A stretch of DNA of 9,159 bases from Bacteroidota bacterium (GTDB lineage: Bacteria; Bacteroidota; Bacteroidia; Bacteroidales; JADFUO01): positions 1 to 9,159 of the forward strand of contig JADFUO010000119.1 in assembly GCA_015222115.1 (NCBI GenBank). Direction: 5' to 3'. Below the pieces are notes generated by a model that was not told where the DNA came from, searched no databases, and worked only from the letters and a program-made list of their open reading frames with translations. The translations under genes were made by a program, and so were the position numbers. Below, piece after piece: positions 1-6,964 of this stretch. Every line of letters starts with the position of its first letter. Positions within the stretch are counted from its first letter, which is position 1.

Positions 1-21
1 ATATTACTTGTTTTATTTCAA

Positions 22-37
22 TCCCGAGTACTCGGGA
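22..37. repeat. Perfect 16-bp GC-rich palindrome
   Basis: The sequence TCCCGAGTACTCGGGA equals its own reverse complement. It stands out as GC-rich in a strongly AT-rich intergenic stretch. As RNA on either strand it could fold into a 6-bp stem with a GTAC tetraloop. It lies 62 nt past the atpZ stop codon, so it could sit in the 3' end of the porW-bactofilin-atpZ transcript. No U-tract follows the stem on either strand, so a classical intrinsic terminator is not supported. It may be a dispersed intergenic palindrome or an RNA-stabilising or processing hairpin; its function is unknown. Confidence 0.6.
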
Positions 38-60
38 AACAATGAAACAATTGAACAATT
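37..60. repeat. Period-8 tandem repeat, three units with core AACAAT
   Basis: Three consecutive 8-nt units (AAACAATG, AAACAATT, GAACAATT) share an exact AACAAT core at 38-43, 46-51 and 54-59. The array abuts and shares one base with the palindrome at 22-37, so the two may be one composite intergenic element. No protein-coding explanation is convincing: the only ATG here, on the plus strand at 42, opens a 31-codon frame that runs into the atpZ antisense strand and looks random. Confidence 0.6.
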
Positions 61-98
61 TATTTATTAACTCTGTGAACGGTTACCAAATTAGTTAC

Positions 99-320
99 TT
101 ATTTCTTTTTTATCAGGTCTTTTGTAACATAATAAATAGCTAAAATTACTGATAAAATAGATAAAACAACTGTAAAAACAGGAAATTCCAATTTAATCAG
201 TTTATCAAGTTCAATACCGCCAAATACACCTACGAGTATTATCACCAGCATTTGCACAGCGATAGTAGAATATCTGGCATAACTATCAAATAGTTTTTTC
301 TTTGATTTTAGGTCCTTCAT
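99..320 (-). CDS. atpZ: AtpZ/AtpI-family F0F1 ATP synthase accessory membrane protein
   Basis: This is a 73-residue inner-membrane protein of the AtpZ/AtpI family, small proteins encoded with F-type ATP synthase genes and linked to assembly of the c-ring or to cation supply. A basic N-terminus (residues 2-9, KDLKSKKK) leads to the family-like stretch FDSYARYSTIAVQM. Two hydrophobic helices follow at about 17-36 (containing GVFGG) and 47-66, separated by a short charged turn (IELDKLIKLE), and the tail is KKK. Length and two-helix hairpin match the family. The ATG at 320 is the only start that keeps the conserved N-terminus, and it overlaps the end of the bactofilin gene by 35 nt, suggesting translational coupling. 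In many Bacteroidota this gene heads the atp operon. Here 98 nt follow without an obvious next gene, so the link to atpB cannot be seen. Family is fairly certain; exact role is inferred. Confidence 0.8.
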   Translation of the reverse strand: MKDLKSKKKLFDSYARYSTIAVQMLVIILVGVFGGIELDKLIKLEFPVFTVVLSILSVILAIYYVTKDLIKKK

Positions 321-693
321 TTTTTAAAGGGAATTTATTATCTGATAATTTTGTTTCCCCCATATTACACGAACCGGAAAATTTTGCTCCGGGCTCAATT
401 GCAAGTTTACCTGTTGTAACTTCTCCTGAAAATTTAGCCGAAGCTTTTAAAGAAAGTAGTTCAGCTACAGTTACATTTGCTTTTACCTTTCCTGAAATAT
501 CAGCATTCTGGCATTTGATCTCTCCCTCAACATTTCCTGTAGAACCAACAACTACCTTGCCTTTTGAACTTATTGAACCTATTAAAGTACCATCAATTCT
601 AAAATCACCGTTTGATTCAATATCACCTTTTACGGTAGTGTCGGCACCCAGTAAATTTCTGGAAGCGGTTTCATTAATATTATTTTTAGCCAT
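286..693 (-). CDS. Bactofilin (polymer-forming cytoskeletal protein)
   Basis: This 135-residue protein belongs to the bactofilin family (DUF583), which forms a right-handed beta-helix that polymerises end to end without nucleotide into membrane-associated filaments. Bactofilins scaffold cell-wall enzymes and polarity or shape factors in other bacteria. The visible core is about residues 14-112: short strands broken by glycines and polar turns, for example VKGDIESNGDFRIDGTLIGS, then KGKVVVGSTGNVEGEI, then the variant AEITGKV-like rungs, ending in IEPGAKFSGSCNMG. N- and C-terminal tails are short and disordered-looking, as in the family, and there is no signal peptide or membrane helix. It starts at an ATG 23 nt after the porW stop and its last 35 nt overlap atpZ, so the three genes are probably co-transcribed. 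An adjacent M23 peptidase across the divergent promoter would fit a cell-wall role, but that link is inference. Confidence 0.92.
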   Translation of the reverse strand: MAKNNINETASRNLLGADTTVKGDIESNGDFRIDGTLIGSISSKGKVVVGSTGNVEGEIKCQNADISGKVKANVTVAELLSLKASAKFSGEVTTGKLAIEPGAKFSGSCNMGETKLSDNKFPLKNEGPKIKEKTI

Positions 694-716
694 TTTATAA
701 AGTGTTTTAAATGTTA

Positions 717-3347
717 TTAGTTTAAATAATTTTTTTCAAAGAACTTTGAATATTGCCCTGTATCCTTATTTTTATAAAATACAGGATAATTTTCAGTAGA
801 TATCACAAAATTCTGATAATCAATAGGTGTAAGACTTGAAAAAACATATTCGTCTTTTGAGATTGTATTAAAGTAACCCATGGCATATTCCATATTTCCA
901 AAATTACCTACTGTTATCATATACCTGTTTCTATCCAACAAAATACTGTTAATTGTCAGCTTTTCAAGTCTGTAATATTTTTTATTAAAATCTGATATTT
1001 TTACTTTTAATGCATTCAAATTTACAGATTTTTCTTTTACAATAAGCATATAAAAGAAAATCGCATTAGGATCATAAATATAAGGTGAAATGAAATCAGC
1101 ATCTTCATCCGATACTTCTGAACCATCTTTGCCTGATAAAGAAGATTCACCTGATAAGTGGTCAAGAATATCTTGCGCCAAAGGTTTTACTTCACTTTGA
1201 GGGTATTTTTTTATAAGCTGTTTTAAAGCTGTTTGCAACGAATCAACAACCTCAATTTTTCCAATTGACAATGCTCGCAGGAACTCAAATTTTGGCATTA
1301 ATGCAGTATCACTATATGTTGATATTGCATTGTCGGAATAATTAATAACCATATAATACTGCTCGTTAGTAAAAGCTTCATAAGTGTTTTTATACAATGC
1401 AGCGGCAAGATCATGTTGTGCATACATGGTTTTATAATAATCAGGATCCTGAATAACTTTTGCATAATCACTTTCGGGATATTTATTAATTATCAGATTT
1501 TTGTAAAAATCAAGCTTTTCCTGATCACCTTCCTCAGTATAAAGTTTATATAAACTATAATAAGCTTTCAATTGATATTTATTTTGCGGAAAGCGATTAA
1601 GCAGCTCCTCAAACGATTCAATGGATTTTTCATCATCTTCTAATCCTTCTTTATACAGCCCGCCTAAATTAAATAATGCATCAATAATTTTATCATTGGA
1701 AATTTTAATTTCTTCCTCAGTAAAAGGAATATTTTGTAGATAATACTCTCTGTCTTTTGGATTTGTTGAAACGACTATAGCACTATCAACTCCTATGCTA
1801 TCCGCTACAATTTCTTCCTGCTCATCAAAACCAAACGATATAATTTGCTTATTGATCAATCTCCAGTTATCTTCTAATTTTCTGTTACCCCAATTTTTTA
1901 CAAATTCCGTATAACCGGAGCTAATCATTTGTGGATTGTAAAAATACCATGCTCCGCTCCTGCTGTCCTGTGTAAAGTCAGTTTGACCCGATAATCCTCT
2001 ATCTTGTTGTGCTAATAATTCCTGCTCTATTCTTTCTTCTTCATCTTTAATATATTTTTCAATGATATTATTAACAATAGCATTTCTGTCTTCTTCCGAC
2101 AGGCTGGCAAGATATTGCAAACTATCTTCAAGCTGAATAACTGATAAGTTTGTAACCAAAGAAAACAGTGTTAGTGCTTTGTTTTGTATTACTTCATAAT
2201 TGGGAAAGTCTTCGGGTAATGCTTGCATTGCAGTGTCGTAATATGCCTGAGCATTTTCATATTCGGGAATTATAAAATAAATATCAGCAAGTTTTAATGA
2301 TGATGTTACTTTTTGATAATCATTGTTAGAACTTGAACTAACTGATAATTTTAAATAATTTATACCTAATGTATCATTGCCATCTTTAAGGGCAATCTCA
2401 GCCAATGCATAATAAATCTGGTCTTTATATTCCTTATTTTTAACATCTTTAAGCATTTTTGTTAGTGTTTTATTAATCTGCTTACTATCACCTGATGCTG
2501 CATCATAAGTTTTGGCTAAATTAATTTTTGCCTGAAAAGCCATTTCGTAAGGAGGATTTCGTTTAATAACCTGTGAATATAATTTCGAAGCTTGAGTGAG
2601 ATGATTTTCCTTTTGATAAATCTGGGCGAGCATAAATTTGAGCCTTGTAATAAGTTGTTTGTTTGAATTTAATTCAATGCTCCTGTATAAATAATTTATT
2701 GCCGGGTCATATTTTTCCTGAAGTATGTAATAATTTGCAAATATTAAAGGGAACTTTTTTAAAAATTTAGGTTTAATAAATTCTTTTTCCTCTTTGCTTT
2801 GAAATGAGTTAAGCAATGCTTCTGATTTTTCAAATTCACCCATTTGATTGTATGTTTGAGCCAACCACAACATTGCATCATACTTGATATCATTTTCGCT
2901 ATATTCTTTAATCACAAAATTGAAGGTTCTGCGGGCACCAATGTATTCCTGCTTGTAAAAGTATGCTTTTCCGATAAGCATATAACTGTCGTCAATCCAT
3001 CTGCAATATTCCTTATCGCCAAAATGCATTGAATGACGCTGAATAACTATTGAGGCTTTTTCTATTGCCCTGTCCATATATGGATTTAGTGTTGTTGCAT
3101 TAGCCTTTGCTCCATAGTTAAAAACAGGAAGGATTTTATTGTAATCATCAACAACAATTTTTTTCAGCTCGGCTTTTCCTTCTTTATAACTTTCATTACC
3201 ATTCCAGTAACAGTTATAATGGGATGTTAAATTATGGTAAACCCTACGTGTAAAACTATTTTTCTTTGTGGAGCACGAAAACAAAACAATTAACATTAAG
3301 AAAATTGCAGTTATATTCAGAAATTTATATAATTTTTTTACAATCAA
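717..3347 (-). CDS. porW: Type IX secretion system periplasmic lipoprotein PorW/SprE
   Basis: This is an 876-residue TPR-rich lipoprotein matching PorW/SprE, required for T9SS secretion and, in gliding relatives, motility. A signal peptide (KK at 4-5, hydrophobic stretch about 10-24) ends in a lipobox, LFSC, with Cys25 as the likely lipidated residue. The segment NLTSHYNCYWNGNESYKEGK (39-58) resembles the conserved N-terminal motif of the family. TPR-like helical pairs are visible at about 119-185 and 205-268, with more through the middle and another cluster near 555-640. The last ~110 residues (from about 763) form a conserved C-terminal region with an alternating strand-helix pattern reminiscent of a SPOR fold and ending FFEKNY. 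The start is TTG at 3347: an in-frame stop lies at 3360-3362, leaving only TTG or an ATT upstream of the signal peptide, and no ATG would preserve it. It is first in the leftward cluster with bactofilin and atpZ. Length is normal for the family. Confidence 0.9.
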   Translation of the reverse strand: MIVKKLYKFLNITAIFLMLIVLFSCSTKKNSFTRRVYHNLTSHYNCYWNGNESYKEGKAELKKIVVDDYNKILPVFNYGAKANATTLNPYMDRAIEKASIVIQRHSMHFGDKEYCRWIDDSYMLIGKAYFYKQEYIGARRTFNFVIKEYSENDIKYDAMLWLAQTYNQMGEFEKSEALLNSFQSKEEKEFIKPKFLKKFPLIFANYYILQEKYDPAINYLYRSIELNSNKQLITRLKFMLAQIYQKENHLTQASKLYSQVIKRNPPYEMAFQAKINLAKTYDAASGDSKQINKTLTKMLKDVKNKEYKDQIYYALAEIALKDGNDTLGINYLKLSVSSSSNNDYQKVTSSLKLADIYFIIPEYENAQAYYDTAMQALPEDFPNYEVIQNKALTLFSLVTNLSVIQLEDSLQYLASLSEEDRNAIVNNIIEKYIKDEEERIEQELLAQQDRGLSGQTDFTQDSRSGAWYFYNPQMISSGYTEFVKNWGNRKLEDNWRLINKQIISFGFDEQEEIVADSIGVDSAIVVSTNPKDREYYLQNIPFTEEEIKISNDKIIDALFNLGGLYKEGLEDDEKSIESFEELLNRFPQNKYQLKAYYSLYKLYTEEGDQEKLDFYKNLIINKYPESDYAKVIQDPDYYKTMYAQHDLAAALYKNTYEAFTNEQYYMVINYSDNAISTYSDTALMPKFEFLRALSIGKIEVVDSLQTALKQLIKKYPQSEVKPLAQDILDHLSGESSLSGKDGSEVSDEDADFISPYIYDPNAIFFYMLIVKEKSVNLNALKVKISDFNKKYYRLEKLTINSILLDRNRYMITVGNFGNMEYAMGYFNTISKDEYVFSSLTPIDYQNFVISTENYPVFYKNKDTGQYSKFFEKNYLN

Positions 3348-3405
3348 GTTACTGTAAATTTATAATATGACAAAATAATATCATGTTTTATTAACTTTGA
3401 TTTTA

Positions 3406-3439
3406 CAAAAATATTTTATTTTTTTTAATTACCTGCAAA
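3406..3439 (-). promoter_or_regulatory. Candidate Bacteroidota promoter for porW cluster
   Basis: Read on the minus strand, 3413-3406 is TATTTTTG, a full match to the Bacteroidota -7 box TAnnTTTG. A TTTG at 3439-3436 serves as the -33 element, with a 22-nt spacer, inside the 17-23 nt range described for flavobacterial promoters. Transcription would begin near 3399, giving a leader of about 50 nt before the TTG start of porW. The region is very AT-rich, so chance matches are possible. Confidence 0.45.
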
Positions 3440-3467
3440 ATTTAGGTTTTGTTTGTAACTTTGCAGG
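3432..3467. repeat. 8-bp inverted repeat in the divergent promoter region
   Basis: CCTGCAAA at 3432-3439 is the exact reverse complement of TTTGCAGG at 3460-3467, separated by 20 nt. The left arm contains the proposed -33 TTTG of the porW promoter (minus strand) and the right arm contains the TTTG of the -7 box for the M23 gene (plus strand). It could be an operator bound by a dimer, a hairpin at the start of the M23 leader, or a by-product of two promoter elements facing each other. Confidence 0.45.
3456..3463 (+). promoter_or_regulatory. Candidate -7 box for M23-dxr-rseP operon
   Basis: TAACTTTG is a full match to the Bacteroidota -7 consensus TAnnTTTG. It lies 24 nt before the ATG at 3488, giving a predicted leader of roughly 18 nt. 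A clear TTG at -33 is absent; the closest is CTG at 3433-3435 with a 20-nt spacer. Its position inside the longest possible open frame is one reason to place the M23 start at 3488 and not at the TTG at 3449. A second identical TAACTTTG at 3392-3399 has no plausible -33 element and would give a longer leader. Confidence 0.45.
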
Positions 3468-3487
3468 CTGAAAAGTTTATTGAACAG

Positions 3488-4366
3488 ATGCCACGTAAAA
3501 AAAGTAAGAATAAATGGTATTATAAATTAAGAGATAAATACCGGCTGATTATTTTAAATGATGAAACTTTTGAAGAAAGGGTATCATTCAGGTTATCACG
3601 TTTAAATGTTTTCATTACCTTAGGTACTCTTTCAATTTTTTTGATATTTTTAACAACAATCATAATTGCTTTTACTCCTTTGCGGGAGTATATTCCGGGT
3701 TATATGGATGTTACTCTGCCTAAAAAAATATATTTTCTACAGCAAAAAGTCGATTCTTTAGAAAGGGATTTTAATCAAAAAAATTTATATATTCATAACA
3801 TTAAAAATATTATTGAAGGTAAAGAGATTGTTGATTTTATTCCTGAAGAACCGCAAACAAATATTAATTACGATACAATATCTTTAAGAAGATCAATTGA
3901 AGATTCAATACTTAGAGCTGAATTTGAAAACCAGGATCAATATAATCTTTATTTTAATGAATATGGAGATTTATATGGGGATAATCATACAATGGGGAGT
4001 TATATGTTTTTTACACCAATGAAAGGCATCATTACAAAAAATTTTAACCCTAGCGAGAAACATTATGGTATAGACATAGTTGCAAAACGAAATGAAACAG
4101 TAAAAGCCACTCTGGACGGCACTGTCATAATTTCAGGCTGGACAGTGGCAACAGGTTATATTATCGGGATTCAACATCAGCGGAATATTATATCAATTTA
4201 TAAACATAATGCAGCTTTACTGAAAAAAGAAGGGAATTTTGTTAAAGCCGGTGAGCCGATAGCAATAGTTGGCGAATCGGGTGAATTAACTACAGGTCCG
4301 CACCTGCATTTTGAATTATGGTATAATGGAACACCTGTCAATCCTTTGGATTATATGACATTTTGA
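3488..4366 (+). CDS. Membrane-anchored M23 (LytM-type) peptidoglycan metallopeptidase
   Basis: This 292-residue protein is a zinc endopeptidase expected to cleave peptide cross-links of peptidoglycan in the periplasm. The basic cytoplasmic N-terminus (MPRKKSKNKWYYKLRDKYRL) includes the stretch LNDETFEERVSFRLSRLNVF, typical of Bacteroidota members. One membrane helix spans about 40-62. A predicted coiled coil follows at about 78-110, then a linker, and the M23 domain fills about 174-292. The catalytic set is complete by family comparison: zinc ligands H192 and D196 (HYGID) and H274 (HLHFE), plus H240 and H272. It should therefore be active, unlike EnvC/NlpD-type activators with degenerate sites. 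A longer frame opens at a TTG at 3449, but the ATG at 3488 fits the family N-terminus and the -7 box at 3456. dxr follows after 10 nt, so this is the first gene of the operon. The precise bond cleaved cannot be told. Confidence 0.9.
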   Translation: MPRKKSKNKWYYKLRDKYRLIILNDETFEERVSFRLSRLNVFITLGTLSIFLIFLTTIIIAFTPLREYIPGYMDVTLPKKIYFLQQKVDSLERDFNQKNLYIHNIKNIIEGKEIVDFIPEEPQTNINYDTISLRRSIEDSILRAEFENQDQYNLYFNEYGDLYGDNHTMGSYMFFTPMKGIITKNFNPSEKHYGIDIVAKRNETVKATLDGTVIISGWTVATGYIIGIQHQRNIISIYKHNAALLKKEGNFVKAGEPIAIVGESGELTTGPHLHFELWYNGTPVNPLDYMTF

Positions 4367-4376
4367 TGATTATAAA

Positions 4377-5528
4377 ATGAAAAAACGAATTGCAATATTA
4401 GGATCAACAGGCTCAATAGGCACACAAGCACTGGAAGTTATCAATCAACATCCTGAAAATTTTGAACTTGAAGTAATTACTGCTCATTCAAATGCAAACC
4501 TACTTATTGAACAGGCAATTAAGTTTAAACCTAATGCTGTTGTTATTGCCAACGATAAATTTTACAATAAAGTTTTTAATGCTTTAAATACCTATGATAT
4601 TAAGGTTTTTAGTGGCAATGAGTCTATATCTCAAATTATCGAAATGGATTCTATTGATATTATTTTGGTGGCATTGGTAGGTTATGCAGGATTAAAGCCC
4701 ACATTAAAAGCAATTGAAAAAGGAAAACAAATTGCCTTGGCAAATAAAGAATCCTTGGTTGTTGCCGGAAAACTTATTACCGAATCAGCTAAAAAAAATG
4801 GAGTAAATATTATTCCTGTTGATTCCGAACATTCGGCAATTTTTCAATGCCTTGCCGGAGAATCTTTTAATCCTATTGAAAAAATTTACTTAACGGCTTC
4901 GGGCGGACCATTCAGAGGAAAAGAAAATAAATTCTTAAAAAATGTTAAAAAAGAACAAGCCCTGAAGCATCCAAACTGGAAAATGGGAAATAAGATAACC
5001 ATTGATTCTGCAAGCTTGATGAACAAGGGTTTGGAAGTTATTGAAGCCCATTGGCTATTTGATTTAAAACCCGAACAAATTCAGGTAATTATTCATCCCC
5101 AGTCAATTATACATTCAATTGTTCAGTTTTGTGATGGTTCAATGAAAGCCCAGATGGGATTACCTGATATGAAATTACCGATTCAATATGCTTTATCTTT
5201 TCCTTTTAGAATAAAATCCGATTTCCCTCGTTTTAGTTTTTTTAATTATCCCGAATTAACCTTTGAAGCACCCGATTTTAAAATTTTTCGTAATCTTGCA
5301 CTTGCTTTTGAGGCTGTGAAAATGGGTGGCAACATACCCTGCATTTTGAATGCTGCTAATGAAATTGTTGTTGAAGCATTTCTAAATGATAAAATCGGGT
5401 TTCTTAGAATGCCCGATATAATTGAAAAATGTATGCAAACAATCAATTTCATTAAAGACCCGTCGTACGAGGATTATGTTTTTACGGATAATGAAACAAG
5501 AATAAAAGCATTAAGTTACATACGTTAA
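4377..5528 (+). CDS. dxr: 1-deoxy-D-xylulose 5-phosphate reductoisomerase
   Basis: This enzyme rearranges and reduces 1-deoxy-D-xylulose 5-phosphate to 2-C-methyl-D-erythritol 4-phosphate using NADPH and a divalent metal, the first committed step of the MEP isoprenoid pathway in the cytoplasm and the target of fosmidomycin. The 383 residues match the usual family length. The NADPH-binding loop GSTGSIGTQALEVI is at 9-22, and ALANKESLVVAG at 120-131. Metal ligands are D149 and E151 (PVDSEHSAIF) and E220 (NKGLEVIEAH). Substrate-binding residues S211, N216 and K217 correspond to the E. coli set, and H198 lies in HPNWKMG. IIHPQSIIHSIVQF is at 238-251, followed by the helical C-terminal domain. No key residue is missing. 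It lies 10 nt after the M23 gene and 9 nt before rseP, so the three are almost certainly one operon. The ATG start matches the family N-terminus. Confidence 0.97.
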   Translation: MKKRIAILGSTGSIGTQALEVINQHPENFELEVITAHSNANLLIEQAIKFKPNAVVIANDKFYNKVFNALNTYDIKVFSGNESISQIIEMDSIDIILVALVGYAGLKPTLKAIEKGKQIALANKESLVVAGKLITESAKKNGVNIIPVDSEHSAIFQCLAGESFNPIEKIYLTASGGPFRGKENKFLKNVKKEQALKHPNWKMGNKITIDSASLMNKGLEVIEAHWLFDLKPEQIQVIIHPQSIIHSIVQFCDGSMKAQMGLPDMKLPIQYALSFPFRIKSDFPRFSFFNYPELTFEAPDFKIFRNLALAFEAVKMGGNIPCILNAANEIVVEAFLNDKIGFLRMPDIIEKCMQTINFIKDPSYEDYVFTDNETRIKALSYIR

Positions 5529-5537
5529 TTTTTTAAT

Positions 5538-6863
5538 ATGGATATTTTTATCAAAATCATACAATTGTTATTAAGTCTTTCAATACTTGTGATTTTTCAC
5601 GAGATGGGGCATTTTGTAGCTGCAAAGATTTTTAAAACACGTGTAGAAAAATTTTATCTCTTTTTTAATCCATGGTTTTCAATATTTAAAATTAAGAAAA
5701 ATTATACCGAGTACGGCTTGGGCTGGCTGCCTTTGGGTGGTTATGTAAAAATTTCGGGGATGATTGATGAATCTTTAGATAAGAAGCAATTAAAAAAGCC
5801 GCCACAACCATGGGAATTTCGCTCGAAACCGGCATGGCAAAGACTGATAATTATGCTTGGCGGAGTAACGGTTAATGTTTTACTCGCAATTGCCATATAT
5901 ATAATTCTGCTTTTTACCTGGGGTGAACAATATCTCCCAACTACAGAAGTAAATAAATACGGTATTGTTTGTGATTCGCTTGCCATGGAAATGGGCTTAC
6001 AAAATGGTGATAAAATTATTTCAATTGATAACAAGCCTGTTGAAGATTTCTTAAAAATCCCTTTAAAATTAATTCTTGATGAAGGAAAAACAATACAAAT
6101 AATCAGAAACGGTATACCGCTGGAAATTCAAATCCCTCAGGGATTTATTGGTAAACTCATAAAACATAAATCATCCGATTTTATTTTTATCAGATTCCCT
6201 TTTGAAGTTGGTGATTTCAGAAAAGGCTCACCCGCAAAAGAAGCAGGACTAATGATTGATGACAAGATAATTGGATTGAATGATAAATCAATGATTTATT
6301 TTGATGAATTTTATAATGAAATTCAAAAACACAAGAACGAAGAAATATCCGTTTTGGTTCTAAGAAATTCCGATACATTAAATATAAATGTAAATGTTCC
6401 TGAAGAAGGTTTAATAGGAGTATATCCCAAGTCGCTTGATAATTACTTCACATATAACGAAATAAATTATTCTTTTTTTGAAGCTATACCGGCTGGTATA
6501 ATTAAAGCTTATGATGGAATTGGTAATTATCTCAAACAACTAAAATTGTTATTTTCACCCGAAGTCAAAGCCTATGAATCAATCGGCGGATTTATCACCA
6601 TTGGCAGTATTTTCCCGTCAACATGGGATTGGGAGCATTTCTGGAAACTAACAGCTTTCTTATCTATAATGTTAGCTATTCTTAATTTATTGCCTATTCC
6701 TGCTTTAGATGGAGGTCATGTAATGTTCTTACTTTATGAAATTACTACCCGCAGAAAACCCAGTGATAAATTTATGGAATATGCCCAAATTGTTGGAATG
6801 ATAATTTTATTCAGTTTACTGATTTTTGCTAATGGGAATGATATTATTAAACTTTTTAAATAG
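5538..6863 (+). CDS. rseP: RIP metalloprotease RseP (site-2 protease family)
   Basis: This 441-residue polytopic inner-membrane zinc protease of the M50/S2P family performs the intramembrane cut in regulated intramembrane proteolysis, typically releasing sigma factors from anti-sigma factors and clearing signal-peptide remnants. The first membrane helix carries the zinc motif HEMGH (21-25, catalytic E22). The GLGWLPLGGYVKISGM segment (60-75) matches the membrane-associated beta loop, and a second helix runs about 103-126 (MLGGVTVNVLLA). Two PDZ-like domains occupy about 137-200 and 222-290, the second marked by KGSPAKEAGLMIDDKI. The third zinc ligand is D391 in NLLPIPALDGGH, and a final helix runs about 416-431. 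All catalytic residues are present and length is normal for Bacteroidota. It follows dxr by 9 nt and is the last gene of the operon. The substrate cannot be identified: no sigma/anti-sigma pair is in the window. Confidence 0.96.
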   Translation: MDIFIKIIQLLLSLSILVIFHEMGHFVAAKIFKTRVEKFYLFFNPWFSIFKIKKNYTEYGLGWLPLGGYVKISGMIDESLDKKQLKKPPQPWEFRSKPAWQRLIIMLGGVTVNVLLAIAIYIILLFTWGEQYLPTTEVNKYGIVCDSLAMEMGLQNGDKIISIDNKPVEDFLKIPLKLILDEGKTIQIIRNGIPLEIQIPQGFIGKLIKHKSSDFIFIRFPFEVGDFRKGSPAKEAGLMIDDKIIGLNDKSMIYFDEFYNEIQKHKNEEISVLVLRNSDTLNINVNVPEEGLIGVYPKSLDNYFTYNEINYSFFEAIPAGIIKAYDGIGNYLKQLKLLFSPEVKAYESIGGFITIGSIFPSTWDWEHFWKLTAFLSIMLAILNLLPIPALDGGHVMFLLYEITTRRKPSDKFMEYAQIVGMIILFSLLIFANGNDIIKLFK

Positions 6864-6964
6864 CTTATTACTATTGGTTCTATTTAAAATATTATTTAAT
6901 CCATATAAAACTATACAGAATCATAATTTAACATTGTGAGAAGTTACAATACATCCATATATGT

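Noticed and set aside
22..37. Intrinsic terminator for the atpZ transcript
   Set aside because: The palindrome could form a stem, but no U-tract follows it on the minus strand.
302..700. 132-codon open frame on the plus strand opposite bactofilin
   Set aside because: It is antisense to a clear bactofilin gene, and its translation has no recognisable family or sensible composition.
3449..3487. N-terminal extension of the M23 gene from a TTG at 3449
   Set aside because: The extra 13 residues are unlike the family N-terminus, and the TAACTTTG -7 box at 3456 would lie inside them; the ATG at 3488 gives a basic start that fits a membrane-anchored protein.
5741..6034. Antisense open frame inside rseP, and similar ones at 5246-5452 and 2844-3032
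   Set aside because: All are shadows of well-supported genes on the other strand.
6864..6964. Bidirectional terminator between rseP and the YitT-family gene
   Set aside because: The gap is AT-rich with only short imperfect pairings; no GC-containing stem with a T-run was found.
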